The notes beneath the pieces were generated by a model, which was not told the origin of the DNA, made no database searches, and was given only the letters and a program-made list of their open reading frames with translations. A stretch of DNA of 64,000 nt, taken from contig NZ_RXMA01000001.1 in the NCBI RefSeq assembly GCF_003966125.1, forward strand, positions 147,560 to 211,559, written 5' to 3'. Of the stretch, positions 35,269 to 45,799 are shown piece after piece. Position 1 is the first letter of the stretch; each line of letters opens with the position of its first letter. Made by a program: the position numbers and the translations under genes. Source of the DNA: Azospirillum griseum (GTDB lineage: Bacteria > Pseudomonadota > Alphaproteobacteria > Azospirillales > Azospirillaceae).

Positions 35269-38165
35269 GCCGCCCCCTCGCCCTCCGGGGTGGTTTCCGG
35301 GGTGGTGTCCGGCGCGCTCTCCGGGGCGGCCTTGCTGCGGGTGCGTTTGACCGGGGCGGCCGGGGGCGGGGCCTCACCCGACGGGTCGGCCAGCGCGTGC
35401 AGCAGCCGTTCGCGGATCTTCGCCAATTTGCCCTCGTGCATCACCTTCAGGCCGAAGACGTCCTTCACGTAAAAGACGTCGATGGCCTTTTCGCCGAAGG
35501 TGGAGATTTTGGCCGAGGAGATTTGCAGCGTCAGGTTCGACAGCGCGCGGGTCAGATCATAGAGCAGACCGGGCCGGTCGCGCCCGTTCACCTCGATCAC
35601 CGTGTGGGTGGTGGAGGCGGCGTTGTCGATCAGCACGCGCGGCGGCACATGGAACACGCGGGTGCGGCTGGCGTGGGTGGTCTTGCGCGTCGCCAGCTCC
35701 TGCAACGGCTTCAGCTGGCCCGACAGCACCCGTTCGATCATCACCGACAGCTTGGCCAGCTTGTCGCCGCTTTCGAACGCCCCGCCCGCCCCGGCGTCCT
35801 GCACGGAAAACACGTCCAGCGCCATGCCGTTGGTCATGGTGAAGATGCGGGCGTCGACAATGTCCGCGCCGGACGCGGCAAAGGCCCCGGCGAGGCGGGA
35901 GAACAGGCCATGGTGGTCGCTGGCGTAGATCGTCACCTCCGTCACCGCGCGGGCGCGGTCGATGCGGGTGTCAACGGTCAGCTCGCGCCCGTCGCGTTCG
36001 GCCCCGCGCACGATGCGGGCGTGGTGGGCCAGCGTCTCGGCGTCGAAGGCCAGCCAATAGGCGGGATAGCCAAGCGTCTTGTGATGCTCATACGCCGCGT
36101 CGTCGAAATCGCGCAGCTCGTCGCGCAGGGCGGCCTGCGCCGCCTCGATCCGCCGCCCGCGCCCTTCGACGGTCATGCCGCCGGACATCAGCTCTTCGGA
36201 GCGGTTGTAGAGTTCGCGCAGAAGCGCGGCCTTCCAATTGTTCCAGCGCTGCGGGCCGACCGCGCGGATGTCGGCCACCGTCAGCACCAGCAGCAGGCGC
36301 AGGCGTTCGGGCGATTGGACCAGCGCCACGAAATCGCGCACGGTCTTGTCGTCTTCCAGATCGCGTTTGAAGGCGGTGTGCGACATGGCCAGATGCCAGC
36401 GGACCAGCCACGCCACCGTTTCGGTTTCCTCCGCCGTCAGGCCCAGGCGCGGGCACAGCTTTTCCGCCACCCGCGCGCCCAGCACCGAATGGTCGCCGCC
36501 GCGCCCCTTGGCGATGTCGTGCAGCAGCACGGCGACGTAGAGCGCGCGCTTCGACACGACCTTGTGGATCACCTCCGACGACAGCGGCAGTTCATTCACC
36601 AGTTCCCCGGCGGCGATCTTGTGCAGGATGCCCAGCGCGAACAGCGTGTGCTCGTCCACCGTGTAGACGTGGTACATGTCATACTGCATCTGCGCCACCA
36701 CCCGACCGAAATCGGGGATGAAGCGGGCCAGCACCCCGGCCTCGTTCATCCGGCGCAGGGTGATTTCGGGGTCCTTCATCCCGGTCAGGATGTCCAGGAA
36801 CAGCCGGTTGGCTTCCGGATCGACGCGCAGCTTCGGCCCGATGGCGCTGAGCGAGCGGGTGATGGAGCGCAACGCGTTGGGGTGGATGTCGATGTCGTTG
36901 AGCTGGGCGGTGTGGAACAGCCGGATCATGTCGATCGGCTTGTCCTTGAACTGCTTCTCGTCGCGGGCGTTCAACCGCTCGCCATCGACGACGAAGCCGT
37001 CCACATCCTTGCGCCGGGCCACCGTCGCCAGCCGCAGCAGGTTGAATTTCGGCGGGCGTTTCGATTCCGCTTCCAGCGCGGCGCAGAAGATGCGGGTCAG
37101 ATCGCCCACATCCTTGGCAACCAGGAAGTAATGCTTCATGAAGCGTTCCACGCCCTTGGTCCCGGCGTGGTCGGTGTAGCCCATGCGCGCGCCGATGGAG
37201 GTCTGCACGTCGAACGTCATGCGGTCTTCCAACCGCCCGGTCAGGTAATGCAGGTGGCAACGCGCGGTCCACAGGAAATTCTGCGCCTTGGCGAAGCGCT
37301 GCGCCTCCTCCGGCAACAGGACGGAGCGGCCGACCAGATCCTCCACATTCTCCACGCGGTAGAGGTATTTGGCGATCCAGAACAGGGTTTGCAGATCGCG
37401 CAGACCGCCCTTGCCGTCCTTCAGGTTGGGTTCCAGCACGTAACGGCTGTCGCCCATCTTCAGGTGGCGGTTGTCGCGTTCGGCCAGCTTGGCTTCCACG
37501 AACTCCGGCCCGGTGCCGATCACCACATCCTTGTCGAAGCGGCGGCGCAGATCGGCGAAAAGCTGGCCCGGCCCCCAGAGGTAACGCGATTCCAGAATGG
37601 CGGTGCGGATGGTGACGTCGGCCTTGGACTGGCGGATGCAGTCATCGACGCTGCGCACGGCGTGGCCGACCTTCAGCCCCAAATCCCACAGGATGTAGAG
37701 CATGTATTCCACAACCTGCTCCACGCGCGGGGTGCGCTTGTAGGGCAGCAGGAACAGCAGGTCGATGTCCGACGCCGGGGCCAGCTCCCCCCGGCCATAG
37801 CCGCCGGTGGCGGCGATGTCGAACACCTCGCCCGCCGTCGGGTTGGCGGTGGGGAAGATGTGCATCACGGTGAAATCGGCCAGTGAGCCGATCAGCCGAT
37901 CGACCAGATAGCAATTCTCCCGCACGCAGCTTTCGCCCGAGCCGCCCGCCTCGAACCGCCGCCGCACCTCCTCCCGCCCGGCGGCCAGCGTGCGGCGCAG
38001 GCAGGCGATCAGGGCCGGGCGCAGGCTGTCGCGGGTCCCATGTTCGGCGATCAGCGCCTCCAACTCCCCCGACAGCGCGCGGCGGGAGATGATCGCGCGC
38101 TTGTTGGGGATGCTGTGCGGCTTGGCGGGGGCCAGGGAAGCGGTGGCGCGTGCGGACAAAATCAA
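35265..38165 (-). CDS. glnD: Bifunctional uridylyltransferase/uridylyl-removing enzyme GlnD
   Basis: A 966-residue sensor of glutamine that uridylylates and deuridylylates PII proteins, setting nitrogen metabolism. In order: nucleotidyltransferase domain with GGYGRGE (121-127) and DID (133-135); the helical GlnD-UTase region; the HD phosphohydrolase with LLHDIAKGRGGDHS (about 545); two C-terminal ACT domains (starting about 738 and 855) that bind glutamine; and a Pro/Ala/Lys-rich tail. The start is a TTG at 38165 with GAGG 9 bases upstream; no ATG is suitable in this frame. The DUF29 gene is coupled downstream. Confidence 0.96.
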   Translation of the reverse strand: MILSARATASLAPAKPHSIPNKRAIISRRALSGELEALIAEHGTRDSLRPALIACLRRTLAAGREEVRRRFEAGGSGESCVRENCYLVDRLIGSLADFTVMHIFPTANPTAGEVFDIAATGGYGRGELAPASDIDLLFLLPYKRTPRVEQVVEYMLYILWDLGLKVGHAVRSVDDCIRQSKADVTIRTAILESRYLWGPGQLFADLRRRFDKDVVIGTGPEFVEAKLAERDNRHLKMGDSRYVLEPNLKDGKGGLRDLQTLFWIAKYLYRVENVEDLVGRSVLLPEEAQRFAKAQNFLWTARCHLHYLTGRLEDRMTFDVQTSIGARMGYTDHAGTKGVERFMKHYFLVAKDVGDLTRIFCAALEAESKRPPKFNLLRLATVARRKDVDGFVVDGERLNARDEKQFKDKPIDMIRLFHTAQLNDIDIHPNALRSITRSLSAIGPKLRVDPEANRLFLDILTGMKDPEITLRRMNEAGVLARFIPDFGRVVAQMQYDMYHVYTVDEHTLFALGILHKIAAGELVNELPLSSEVIHKVVSKRALYVAVLLHDIAKGRGGDHSVLGARVAEKLCPRLGLTAEETETVAWLVRWHLAMSHTAFKRDLEDDKTVRDFVALVQSPERLRLLLVLTVADIRAVGPQRWNNWKAALLRELYNRSEELMSGGMTVEGRGRRIEAAQAALRDELRDFDDAAYEHHKTLGYPAYWLAFDAETLAHHARIVRGAERDGRELTVDTRIDRARAVTEVTIYASDHHGLFSRLAGAFAASGADIVDARIFTMTNGMALDVFSVQDAGAGGAFESGDKLAKLSVMIERVLSGQLKPLQELATRKTTHASRTRVFHVPPRVLIDNAASTTHTVIEVNGRDRPGLLYDLTRALSNLTLQISSAKISTFGEKAIDVFYVKDVFGLKVMHEGKLAKIRERLLHALADPSGEAPPPAAPVKRTRSKAAPESAPDTTPETTPEGEGAA

Positions 38166-38357
38166 GGAACCGACCTCGCATCAACGGCTGTCCGGGTCTG
38201 GACAGGCCGTTCGGACTATAACGGCAAAGTCCCACCGTGGCATCCCCGATGACGGGACCGGGCCAACCACGCGGCGGCCTGTGACCGTCGTCACTGCCGA
38301 CCCCGGCCGACCGGTTCAGGATGCTTCTGGAACGGCGGGGCGTGAGGGCGGCGGACC

Positions 38358-38684
38358 ATGATCGACGGCATCGACAACGGGCGGCGGGAGTTGACGGCTC
38401 TGGGCGACGCCCTGACCAACGCGGAGCGCAAGCGGGTCGGCAGCGCGTCCCCCACCGCGCTGGCGGCGCGGCTGATGCGGGTGGCCCGGCATTTCCCCGG
38501 ATCGGTCGATCACGCGCTGATGTGGCAGATCACCGATCTGGTCGCCGGGCGCGACATCGGCGACGCCTACAAGCTGACGATCATCCGCATGGGCTGGGCG
38601 TCGATCCTGCAAGCGGAGTTCAAGGCGCACGGCCTGCGGATCGTCGGCGCGGAGACCGTCCGCCCGCAAGCCCGCGCGGCCTGA
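38358..38684 (+). CDS. Small hypothetical protein
   Basis: A 108-residue soluble protein with a GAGGG ribosome site 8-12 bases before its ATG. It is mostly helical and contains VGSASPTALAARLMRVARHF and DHALMWQITDLVAGRDIGDAY. No domain is recognised. It lies between the divergent glnD gene and the small protein at 38880 on the same strand as the latter. Confidence 0.65.
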   Translation: MIDGIDNGRRELTALGDALTNAERKRVGSASPTALAARLMRVARHFPGSVDHALMWQITDLVAGRDIGDAYKLTIIRMGWASILQAEFKAHGLRIVGAETVRPQARAA

Positions 38685-38825
38685 TCGCCACACCACACGG
38701 CACGCTTTTTCCCCGGCAGGCTTTACCCAGCGGGCAAAAACAACCGGGCGGCGGTTGCCCCTCCGCCCGCACCATCGCGCAGGGATCACGCGCCAGCGCT
38801 TTGATTCGCAATGATTTTTTGATGG

Positions 38826-38841
38826 TGGCACAACGCGTGCT
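38826..38841 (+). promoter_or_regulatory. Candidate sigma-54 promoter
   Basis: TGGCAC (38826-38831), then N5 and GTGCT (38837-38841), gives the GG-N10-GC spacing of the -24/-12 consensus, with a perfect -24 half and the TGC core of the -12 half. An AT-rich tract lies just upstream. The expected start site near 38852 is 28 bp before the ATG of the gene at 38880. Confidence 0.5.
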
Positions 38842-38879
38842 TGCTCAAACGGCACCCCCGCCGTTTTGGGACGACCATC

Positions 38880-39224
38880 ATGCAGGTTTCCGGTTACGCC
38901 AGCTACGCCACCAACCCCTACGCCCAAACCCGCGCGTCCTCGCGGACCAGCAGCACGGCGGCGGGGACGACGGATGAGAGCGCCAGCGGCAGTTCCGCGA
39001 GCAAGACCAGCGCCGCCGACGCCTTTCTGGCCGAAGCCAGGAAGACCCCGGCCCAGCGCATCCGCGAAGACTGGCTTGCCCGTCACAAGATGTCCGAAGA
39101 CGACCTGAAGACGATGGACGACAAGCAGCGCGAGGCGGTCGAAAAGGACATCGCCGAAGAGATCAAGCGCAAGCTGACCGGGCAGGACAGCCAGCGCGGC
39201 GCGGTGGTCAATCTCAGCGCGTGA
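38880..39224 (+). CDS. Small hypothetical protein behind a sigma-54-like promoter
   Basis: A 114-residue protein. The first 50 residues are Ser/Thr/Ala-rich and low in complexity. The second half is helical and looks conserved: AFLAEARKTPAQRIREDWLA then MSEDDLKTMDDKQREAVEKD. There is no signal peptide or membrane helix. The start at 38880 (MQVSGYASY) is preferred over one 13 codons upstream because the latter would overlap the promoter. I do not recognise a named family. Confidence 0.7.
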   Translation: MQVSGYASYATNPYAQTRASSRTSSTAAGTTDESASGSSASKTSAADAFLAEARKTPAQRIREDWLARHKMSEDDLKTMDDKQREAVEKDIAEEIKRKLTGQDSQRGAVVNLSA

Positions 39225-39249
39225 GACAAACCGCGCCGCGCGGCACCGC

Positions 39250-39759
39250 TCAAACCTCGCGCACCGACAAATGGACGTTCTGACCGCCTTCGCGTTCCAG
39301 CAGGGCGGCGGCGCGCACCTCCCGCTCGCCGTCGGTCACGGCCACCCACAGGATGACGCCCCCCGCTTCCAGGGCGCGGGAAAACTCGTCGGGCTTGGGG
39401 TGGCTGGTCAGTTCGTCCAGGTAATCCTTGATCGCGACACCGCCCAGGCTGGCGGCGACCAGGGCGGCAACCGCCGCCTCGATGGGGCCGCCGACGATGG
39501 CGATCAACCCGGCGGTGGTCAGGGGAAAGGCGTATTTCATCTCGCCCACCAGCCCGGTCAGCGCCTCGTCGCGCGGCTTGCCCGCCTTGGGGTCGGCGGC
39601 CTCCAACGAGGTGTGGCTGGCCAGGATCGACAGATCGGAGCGGTCGAACCCGTCGTCGATCAGGGTGGCGACGGCGCGGTCGAAATCCGCGCGGGTGGTG
39701 AACAGGGCCACGACCTCGCGCACCTCGCGGGGGGCGGCTTGTGCGGTCGATGACGTCAT
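39250..39759 (-). CDS. General stress protein 17M-like protein
   Basis: A 169-residue protein. Residues 10-60 (REVVALFTTRADFDRAVATL and DGFDRSDLSIL) resemble the N-terminal domain of Bacillus GSP17M-type proteins, in which a short ferredoxin-like fold precedes a Gly/Ala-rich hydrophobic stretch (here about 78-108, TTAGLIAIVGGPIEAAVAAL). The role is unknown. It converges on the small protein at 38880 and is divergent from mutS. Confidence 0.75.
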   Translation of the reverse strand: MTSSTAQAAPREVREVVALFTTRADFDRAVATLIDDGFDRSDLSILASHTSLEAADPKAGKPRDEALTGLVGEMKYAFPLTTAGLIAIVGGPIEAAVAALVAASLGGVAIKDYLDELTSHPKPDEFSRALEAGGVILWVAVTDGEREVRAAALLEREGGQNVHLSVREV

Positions 39760-40013
39760 GATGGTCGGCTCCCTGGGAGTGTTTTGAGTCGCGCGGGCGG
39801 CGGATCAGTCCGCCATGGTCCCATCGCCGCGTTTCCATCATTGAACGCCCCGGCGCGCGCCCGCGTCAATGGTGGGGGCCATCGAAACGCAATCGTTGGT
39901 GCGCGTCCGATTGCCTCAGCGCCGATCCCCTCACGCCGCGTGTCGCTCCGGTCCCGACCGCGTGCTAGGGTGCGCGGCCTCGCCGCCTCTCTTCACCAGA
40001 TCGAGCCTTTTCC

Positions 40014-42698
40014 GTGTCCGACACCGCCGCCACCATCATCATCCCGCCCGATGCCACGCCGATGATGGCCCAATATCTGGAGATCAAGCAGGCGCACCCG
40101 GATTGCCTGCTGTTCTACCGGATGGGCGATTTCTACGAGATGTTCTTTGACGACGCGGTGACGGCCGCCGCCGCGCTCGACATCGCGCTGACCAAGCGCG
40201 GGCAGCATCTGGGCGAAGACATCCCGATGTGCGGCGTGCCGGTGCACTCCCACGAAAACTACCTGCAACGGCTGATCCGCCAGGGCATCCGCGTCGCCAT
40301 CTGCGAACAGATGGAAGATCCGGCGGAGGCGAAGAAACGCGGCTCCAAATCGGTGGTCAAGCGCGGGGTCATCCGCATCGTCACACCGGGCACGCTGACC
40401 GAAGACAGCTTGCTCGATTCCCGCTCCTCCAACTGGTTGGCCGCCATCGCGGAAACGGCGGGTGGGGTCGGGCTGGCGTGGCTGGAGATGTCCACCGGCG
40501 AACTGGTGGTGCAACCGGTGGAGCGTTCAAGCCTGGGGGCCGCGCTGGGCCGCCTGGACCCGCAAGAGGTGCTGATTTCCGAAAAACTGTCCCAGCAACC
40601 CGACCTGTTCGAGCTGTGGGCGGAGTGGAAATCCCGCCTGACCATCCAGCCCACCCCGCGTTTCGACAGCGAAAACGGCAAGCAGCGCCTGCACAGCCTG
40701 TACGGGGTCGGCACGCTCGATTCCTTCGGGGCCTTCACCCGGGCGGAGATCGCGGCGGCGGGCGCGCTGGTCGGCTATGTCGAGTTGACGCAAAAGGGCC
40801 GGGTGCCCCGGCTGTCGCCGCCCCGCCGCCTTGGCCCCGGCGCGGTGATGGAGATCGACGCCTCGACCCGGCGCAATCTGGAACTGACCCGGACCATGAC
40901 CGGGGAGCGGCGCGGCAGCCTGCTCGCCACTATCGACCGCACGGTGACGGGGGCCGGAGCGCGGCTGCTGTCGGCCCAACTGTCGGCCCCGCTGACCGAT
41001 CCCGCCGCCATCGCCGCCCGGCTGGACATGGTGGAGTTCGCCGTCGCCGAGGAGCGGTTGCGCGGCGATCTGCGCGACACCCTGCGCCGCTGCCCCGATC
41101 TGGAACGCGCGCTCACCCGCTTGACGCTGGGGCGCGGCGGGCCGCGCGATCTGGCCGCCGTGCGCGACGGGCTGATCCAGGCCGCCATCGTCCGCCAGTT
41201 CCTGACCGACGCCCGCCCCCTGCCCGCCGGGTTCGACCGGCTGGACCGGCGTTTGGGCGAACACAGCGAGCTGATCGGCCAATTGTCGGCGGCCCTCGCC
41301 GCCGATTTGCCGTTGCTGGCGCGCGACGGCGGCTTCATCGCGCGCGGCTATTCCCACGCGCTCGACGAGCTGGTGACGCTGCGCGACGAAAGCCGCCGCC
41401 TGATCGCCGGGTTGCAGAGCGGTTACGCCGAGCTGGCCGGGGTGCCGTCGCTGAAGATCAAGCACAACAACGTCTTGGGCTATCACATCGAAGTCACCGC
41501 CACCCACGCCGACAAGCTGATGACCGGCAAGGGCCGCGAGACCTTCATGCACCGCCAGACCATGGCCAACGCCGTGCGCTTCGGCACCGTCGAGCTGTCG
41601 GACCTGGAGCGCCGGATTTCGGAGGCCGCCGACCGGGCGCTGGCCGTGGAGGTCAGCCTGTTCAACGATCTGGTCACGGCGGTGTCGGCGCGCGCCGACG
41701 CCATCGCCCAGACCGCCCACGCCCTGGCCGAACTGGACGTGGCGACCGCGCTGGCCGAACTGGCGGTGGAGCGGCGCTACACCCGCCCGCTGGTCGATGA
41801 TTCGCTGGCCTTTTCCATTCGGGGCGGCCGTCATCCGGTGGTGGAAGCAGTGCTGGACGCCGCCCAGGCCGGGCCGTTCGTCGCCAACGATTGCGATCTG
41901 GCCCCGGACAACCGGCTGTGGCTGCTGACCGGTCCCAATATGGCCGGCAAATCGACCTTTTTGCGCCAAAACGCCCTGATCGCCGTGCTGGCCCAGATCG
42001 GCAGCTTCGTGCCCGCCGACCACGCCCACATCGGCGCGGTGGATCGCCTGTACAGCCGCGTCGGCGCGGCGGACGATCTGGCGCGCGGGCGGTCCACCTT
42101 CATGGTGGAGATGGTGGAAACCGCCGCCATCCTCAACCAGGCCGGGGCGCGGGCGCTGGTCATCCTGGACGAGATCGGGCGCGGAACCGCCACGTTCGAC
42201 GGGCTGTCCATCGCCTGGGCCTGCGTGGAAAGCCTGCACGACGTCAACCGCTGCCGGGCGTTGTTCGCCACCCATTACCACGAACTGACGATGCTGGCGT
42301 CGAAGCTGCCCGCCCTGTCCTGCCACACCATGCGGATCAAGGAATGGCAGGGCGACGTGGTGTTCCTGCACGAGGTGACGTCCGGGGCCGCCGACCGCAG
42401 TTACGGCATCCACGTCGCCAAGCTGGCCGGGCTGCCCCCGGCGGCGGTGGCGCGGGCCGAAGCGGTGTTGAAGCTGCTGGAATCGGGCGACCAGAACGCG
42501 GCGATCCACCGCTTGGCCGAGGATTTGCCGCTGTTCAGCGCCGCCCTGAAGCGCCCGCCCGCCCCGGAGGCAGCCGCCACGGCCCCCGCCGGTCCCTCCC
42601 CGGTGGAGGAGGCGTTGCGCGCGCTCGACCCCGACAGCCTGACCCCGCGCGCCGCGCTGGAGGAGCTGTACCGCCTGCGCGGCCTGCTGGGGGCGTAA
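40014..42698 (+). CDS. mutS: DNA mismatch repair protein MutS
   Basis: An 894-residue mismatch-recognition ATPase. The N-terminal mismatch wedge has [11 protein letters not shown] (the Phe-x-Glu motif). Then come the connector, lever and clamp domains, and the ABC-type ATPase with [14 protein letters not shown] (Walker A), [16 protein letters not shown] (Walker B) and ATHYHELT. The start is a GTG at 40014; the first 12 residues are non-conserved. glnD lies 1.8 kb upstream in the opposite orientation, a neighbourhood common in alphaproteobacteria. Confidence 0.97.
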   Translation: MSDTAATIIIPPDATPMMAQYLEIKQAHPDCLLFYRMGDFYEMFFDDAVTAAAALDIALTKRGQHLGEDIPMCGVPVHSHENYLQRLIRQGIRVAICEQMEDPAEAKKRGSKSVVKRGVIRIVTPGTLTEDSLLDSRSSNWLAAIAETAGGVGLAWLEMSTGELVVQPVERSSLGAALGRLDPQEVLISEKLSQQPDLFELWAEWKSRLTIQPTPRFDSENGKQRLHSLYGVGTLDSFGAFTRAEIAAAGALVGYVELTQKGRVPRLSPPRRLGPGAVMEIDASTRRNLELTRTMTGERRGSLLATIDRTVTGAGARLLSAQLSAPLTDPAAIAARLDMVEFAVAEERLRGDLRDTLRRCPDLERALTRLTLGRGGPRDLAAVRDGLIQAAIVRQFLTDARPLPAGFDRLDRRLGEHSELIGQLSAALAADLPLLARDGGFIARGYSHALDELVTLRDESRRLIAGLQSGYAELAGVPSLKIKHNNVLGYHIEVTATHADKLMTGKGRETFMHRQTMANAVRFGTVELSDLERRISEAADRALAVEVSLFNDLVTAVSARADAIAQTAHALAELDVATALAELAVERRYTRPLVDDSLAFSIRGGRHPVVEAVLDAAQAGPFVANDCDLAPDNRLWLLTGPNMAGKSTFLRQNALIAVLAQIGSFVPADHAHIGAVDRLYSRVGAADDLARGRSTFMVEMVETAAILNQAGARALVILDEIGRGTATFDGLSIAWACVESLHDVNRCRALFATHYHELTMLASKLPALSCHTMRIKEWQGDVVFLHEVTSGAADRSYGIHVAKLAGLPPAAVARAEAVLKLLESGDQNAAIHRLAEDLPLFSAALKRPPAPEAAATAPAGPSPVEEALRALDPDSLTPRAALEELYRLRGLLGA

Positions 42699-42703
42699 CA
42701 AAA

Positions 42704-42734
42704 ACGCCCCTCCTCCGCGCGGGAGGAGGGGCGT
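42704..42734. terminator. Stem-loop terminator between mutS and the desaturase
   Basis: A perfect 13-bp GC-rich stem (42704-42716 with 42722-42734) and 5-nt loop. On the left lies an A run (T run for minus-strand transcripts), so it most clearly ends the desaturase transcript; it begins 6 bp after the mutS stop and probably also stops mutS. Confidence 0.85.
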
Positions 42735-42762
42735 CGGAACGCTCAAGAAACCGATGAACGCC

Positions 42763-43869
42763 TTACGCCGCCGCCCGCAGGTCGCGGAAACCGATCATGC
42801 GGCGGTTGTCCTCGTCGATCAGGGCCAGCCGCACGGTGGCGAAGCTTTCCCAGATGCCCAGCTTGGCCACCTTCTGGAAATCCTGGATCGCCAGATGGCA
42901 ATCGCGCAGGCGGTAGTTCGGCACGCGCGAGGCCAGATGGTGGACGTGGTGATAGCCGATGTAGCCGGTCATCCAGTGCAGCCAGCGCGGCAGATCGTAG
43001 AAGGAGCAGCCTTCGATGGCGGCGTCGTGGAAATCCCACTCCTTTTGCGTCCGCCAATAGACGTTTTCAAACTGGTGCTGCACGTAGAACAGCCAAATCC
43101 CGATGGTCGCGGCCAGGATCACCACCGGCGCCCAGATCATCAGGACGTGCAGCGCGCCAAAGGCCAGCATGAACAGGGTCAGGCCGGTGCCGATCATGAC
43201 GTTGGTGGACAGAACGCTGATCCACGCCTTCGGGTCGCGCTCCTGCCCGCTCAACGGAAAGCGGAACTTCCACATGAACAGCACCGTCGGCCCCAGGCCG
43301 AACAGCACCAGCGGGTGGCGGTAGACCCGGTAGACAAAACGCTGCCAACGGCTGAGCGCCAGATACTCGCGCACCGTCAGGGTGTTGATGTCGCCGGTCC
43401 CGCGCTTGTCGAGGTTGCCGGAGGTGGCGTGGTGCACCGCGTGGTCGCGCCGCCACACCTCATACGGCGTGACGGTGAAGACGCTGAGGCAGCGCCCGAC
43501 CAGATTGTTGGCCCAATCCTCCTTGAAGAAGGAGCCATGGCCGCAATCATGCTGCAGCACGAACAGGCGGGTCAGGAACAGCGCCGCCGGGATCGCCAGC
43601 AGCAGGCTGAGCCAATAGCCGACCTCCAGCGCAAAGCCCATGGCGGCGACCAGGGCGGCCAGCGGCAGCAGCGTGCTCACCAACTGGCCCAGGCTGCGGC
43701 TCGCCACCGGGGTTTTGAAATCGGCCAACCGCTCGGCCCACAGACGGGCTTGGGCCTTGCGGTCGCGAAGGGTGGATTGCGGGGAAACGGAGCCGGTCAA
43801 AACGGCAGAAGCGGTGTCGGGGCGCGACGCGGGTGCGCCGAGATCCAGCGCCTGGGCAACAACGGTCAT
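42763..43869 (-). CDS. Membrane fatty-acid desaturase (omega-6/delta-12 type)
   Basis: A 368-residue integral membrane di-iron desaturase. The three histidine boxes are HDCGHG, RRDHAVHH and YHHVHHL, in the spacing of the FadS/DesA family. Four or more membrane helices are visible (GYWLSLLLAIPAALFLTRLF and others). It inserts a double bond into fatty acyl chains, with electrons from a ferredoxin- or cytochrome-like donor. The frame is open further upstream, but the ATG at 43869 (MTVVAQALDLG) is the likely start. It faces mutS. Confidence 0.93.
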   Translation of the reverse strand: MTVVAQALDLGAPASRPDTASAVLTGSVSPQSTLRDRKAQARLWAERLADFKTPVASRSLGQLVSTLLPLAALVAAMGFALEVGYWLSLLLAIPAALFLTRLFVLQHDCGHGSFFKEDWANNLVGRCLSVFTVTPYEVWRRDHAVHHATSGNLDKRGTGDINTLTVREYLALSRWQRFVYRVYRHPLVLFGLGPTVLFMWKFRFPLSGQERDPKAWISVLSTNVMIGTGLTLFMLAFGALHVLMIWAPVVILAATIGIWLFYVQHQFENVYWRTQKEWDFHDAAIEGCSFYDLPRWLHWMTGYIGYHHVHHLASRVPNYRLRDCHLAIQDFQKVAKLGIWESFATVRLALIDEDNRRMIGFRDLRAAA

Positions 43870-44036
43870 TGCGAAGGGGTTTCCGCGATCAAAGGTGGCC
43901 TTGGGACCATCCCGTTCGCGGGACCGTCCGCGTGGCAAAATACCTGAAGAGACGGCGGATTTCCGTCGCAAAAACACGGCGCGACAATTTTTCTAAAAAT
44001 CGCGTCCGTCCGGGTCAATCCGCGCAACGCCTTGGC

Positions 44037-45293
44037 TCACCCCCCGTAACGCCGTTGCGCCTCCACGGTCAGGCCCAAACCGACGGAGCCGAAAATGTTG
44101 CCCTCGACCACGCGGGCGTCGGGCGCTTCGGCCAGGATCGCCGCGCGCACCTGCGGCAGCAGGGTGGAGCCGCCGGTCAGGAACACCGCGTCGATGCGGT
44201 CGGGCGTGACCCCGGCATCGGCCAGACAGTCGCGAATCCGGTTGCCGATTCGCGCCGCCAGCAATCCGGTGGCCCGGTTCAGGCCGGGCACATCGACCGG
44301 CAACGCCAGCGACCCCTCGCCCCAATCCAGGGCCAATTGGGTTTCGGCGTGGTCGGACAGGGCGATCTTGGCCCGCTCCACCGCCATCGCCAGCGCGTGG
44401 CCCTGGCGGTGCTCGACGATGCCGATCAGCCGCTCGATCTTCTCCGGGACCGCCGAATCGCGCATCAGCCGTTCCAGCTCGGCCAGCGCCTTGGTGGTGT
44501 AGAGGAAGTTGATCTTCGACCAGGTGGCCAGATCGAAATAGACGCTCTTCGGGGCCAGCAGCCCGGCCCGCTTCAGCGCGCTGCCGTGCCCCAGCTCCGG
44601 CATGGCGGTGGCGAGGCTGAAATCGCGGTCGAAGTCGGTGCCGCCGACGCGGATGCCGTCGTTGGCCAGAATGTCGGCCGACCGGTCGGGCTTGCCGCGC
44701 CGCTCCGGCCCGATGCGCACCACGGAAAAGTCGGAGGTGCCGCCGCCGATGTCGGCGATCAGGGCCAACTCCTCCCCCGTCACCCGCTGTTCGTAATCCA
44801 GCGCGGCGGCGATGGGTTCGAACTGGAAGGAGACGTTGCGGAAGCCCGCCGCCCGCGCGATCGCCCCCAGCGTCTCTTCCGCCGCCGCGTCGCCCGCCGG
44901 ATCGCCATCGACGAAATGGACCGGCCGCCCGACCACCACGTCGCCCAGCTCCGCGCCCAGCGTCGCTTCCGCCCGCCGCTTCACCGTGTCGAGAAAGGTG
45001 CCGATGACCGCGCGGAAGCTGATGCGGCCCTTGCGCAGGGCGGTGTCGGCGTCGATCAGGTCGGTCCCCAGCATCGACTTGATGGAGCGCATCAGACGCC
45101 CCTCGACCCCGGACACATAGGAATCGACCGCCGCCTGCCCGATGGTGACGGCGTCGGCCTCGAAATCAAAGAAGACGGCGGTCGGCAGCGTCGTGCGCGG
45201 TCCGTCGAGCGCCAGCAGCCGGAAGCCGCCCGCCGCGTCCTGCACGCCCAACGTGGTGTTGGAGGTGCCGAAATCCAAACCGCATGCCGTCAT
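44037..45293 (-). CDS. yegD: YegD-like Hsp70 family protein
   Basis: A 418-residue actin-like ATPase resembling E. coli YegD, a short Hsp70 relative without a full substrate-binding domain. Visible are GLDFGTSNTTLG (phosphate 1), LIADIGGGTSDFSVV (phosphate 2) and FLTGGSTLLPQV (adenosine). The chaperone activity of this group is not established. ATG at 45293 (MTACGLDFG) is chosen. It diverges from tusA across about 190 bp. Confidence 0.92.
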   Translation of the reverse strand: MTACGLDFGTSNTTLGVQDAAGGFRLLALDGPRTTLPTAVFFDFEADAVTIGQAAVDSYVSGVEGRLMRSIKSMLGTDLIDADTALRKGRISFRAVIGTFLDTVKRRAEATLGAELGDVVVGRPVHFVDGDPAGDAAAEETLGAIARAAGFRNVSFQFEPIAAALDYEQRVTGEELALIADIGGGTSDFSVVRIGPERRGKPDRSADILANDGIRVGGTDFDRDFSLATAMPELGHGSALKRAGLLAPKSVYFDLATWSKINFLYTTKALAELERLMRDSAVPEKIERLIGIVEHRQGHALAMAVERAKIALSDHAETQLALDWGEGSLALPVDVPGLNRATGLLAARIGNRIRDCLADAGVTPDRIDAVFLTGGSTLLPQVRAAILAEAPDARVVEGNIFGSVGLGLTVEAQRRYGG

Positions 45294-45487
45294 CGCCCAA
45301 CCCCCGCCGATCTGACCGCCGTCCCACACCATCCGCCGACGCAGTGGAACGCCGCAAAAGGGGCGAGCGTATAGACGCTCCCGCCCCGCCGATCAAGCCA
45401 CAGTTTTGCACAGGGACGCCCGGAGTCCGAGGGATGGACGCAACCGGCTGGAGGTGGGGGGCGGAACCCGCTACAGTCGGTGACGTT

Positions 45488-45769
45488 ATGCAGGAATCAA
45501 CGCCAGACAGACGGGGACCACGGGCGGTGACGGTGAAGGAACTGGACGTGACCGGGCTGCAGTGCCCCTTGCCGATCCTGCGCACCCGCGCGCTGCTGGA
45601 CCGGATGGAACCGGGGGAGGAGCTGGTGGCTCTGGCGACCGATCCGGCGTCGGTCATCGACTTCAAGCATTTCTGCAACACCACCGACAACCGGTTGCTT
45701 GCCCACGAAACCCGCCCGCACCCGGACCACGGCACCCTGTTCGTCTACCGCATCCGGCGCGGCGGCTGA
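45488..45769 (+). CDS. tusA: TusA family sulfur-carrier protein
   Basis: A 93-residue sulfur relay protein: GLQCPLPILRTRALLDRM contains the CPxP motif with the sulfur-carrying Cys26, followed by FKHFCNTTDNRLL. Members shuttle sulfur to thio-modification or to molybdenum-cofactor and oxidation enzymes. ATG at 45488 is used; a GTG at 45527 would give the more typical 80 residues. The DUF2478-DUF364 gene starts 30 bp after it, so they are probably one operon. Confidence 0.88.
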   Translation: MQESTPDRRGPRAVTVKELDVTGLQCPLPILRTRALLDRMEPGEELVALATDPASVIDFKHFCNTTDNRLLAHETRPHPDHGTLFVYRIRRGG

Positions 45770-45799
45770 GGCCGACACCAGACAGCAAGGAGCCGCCCG

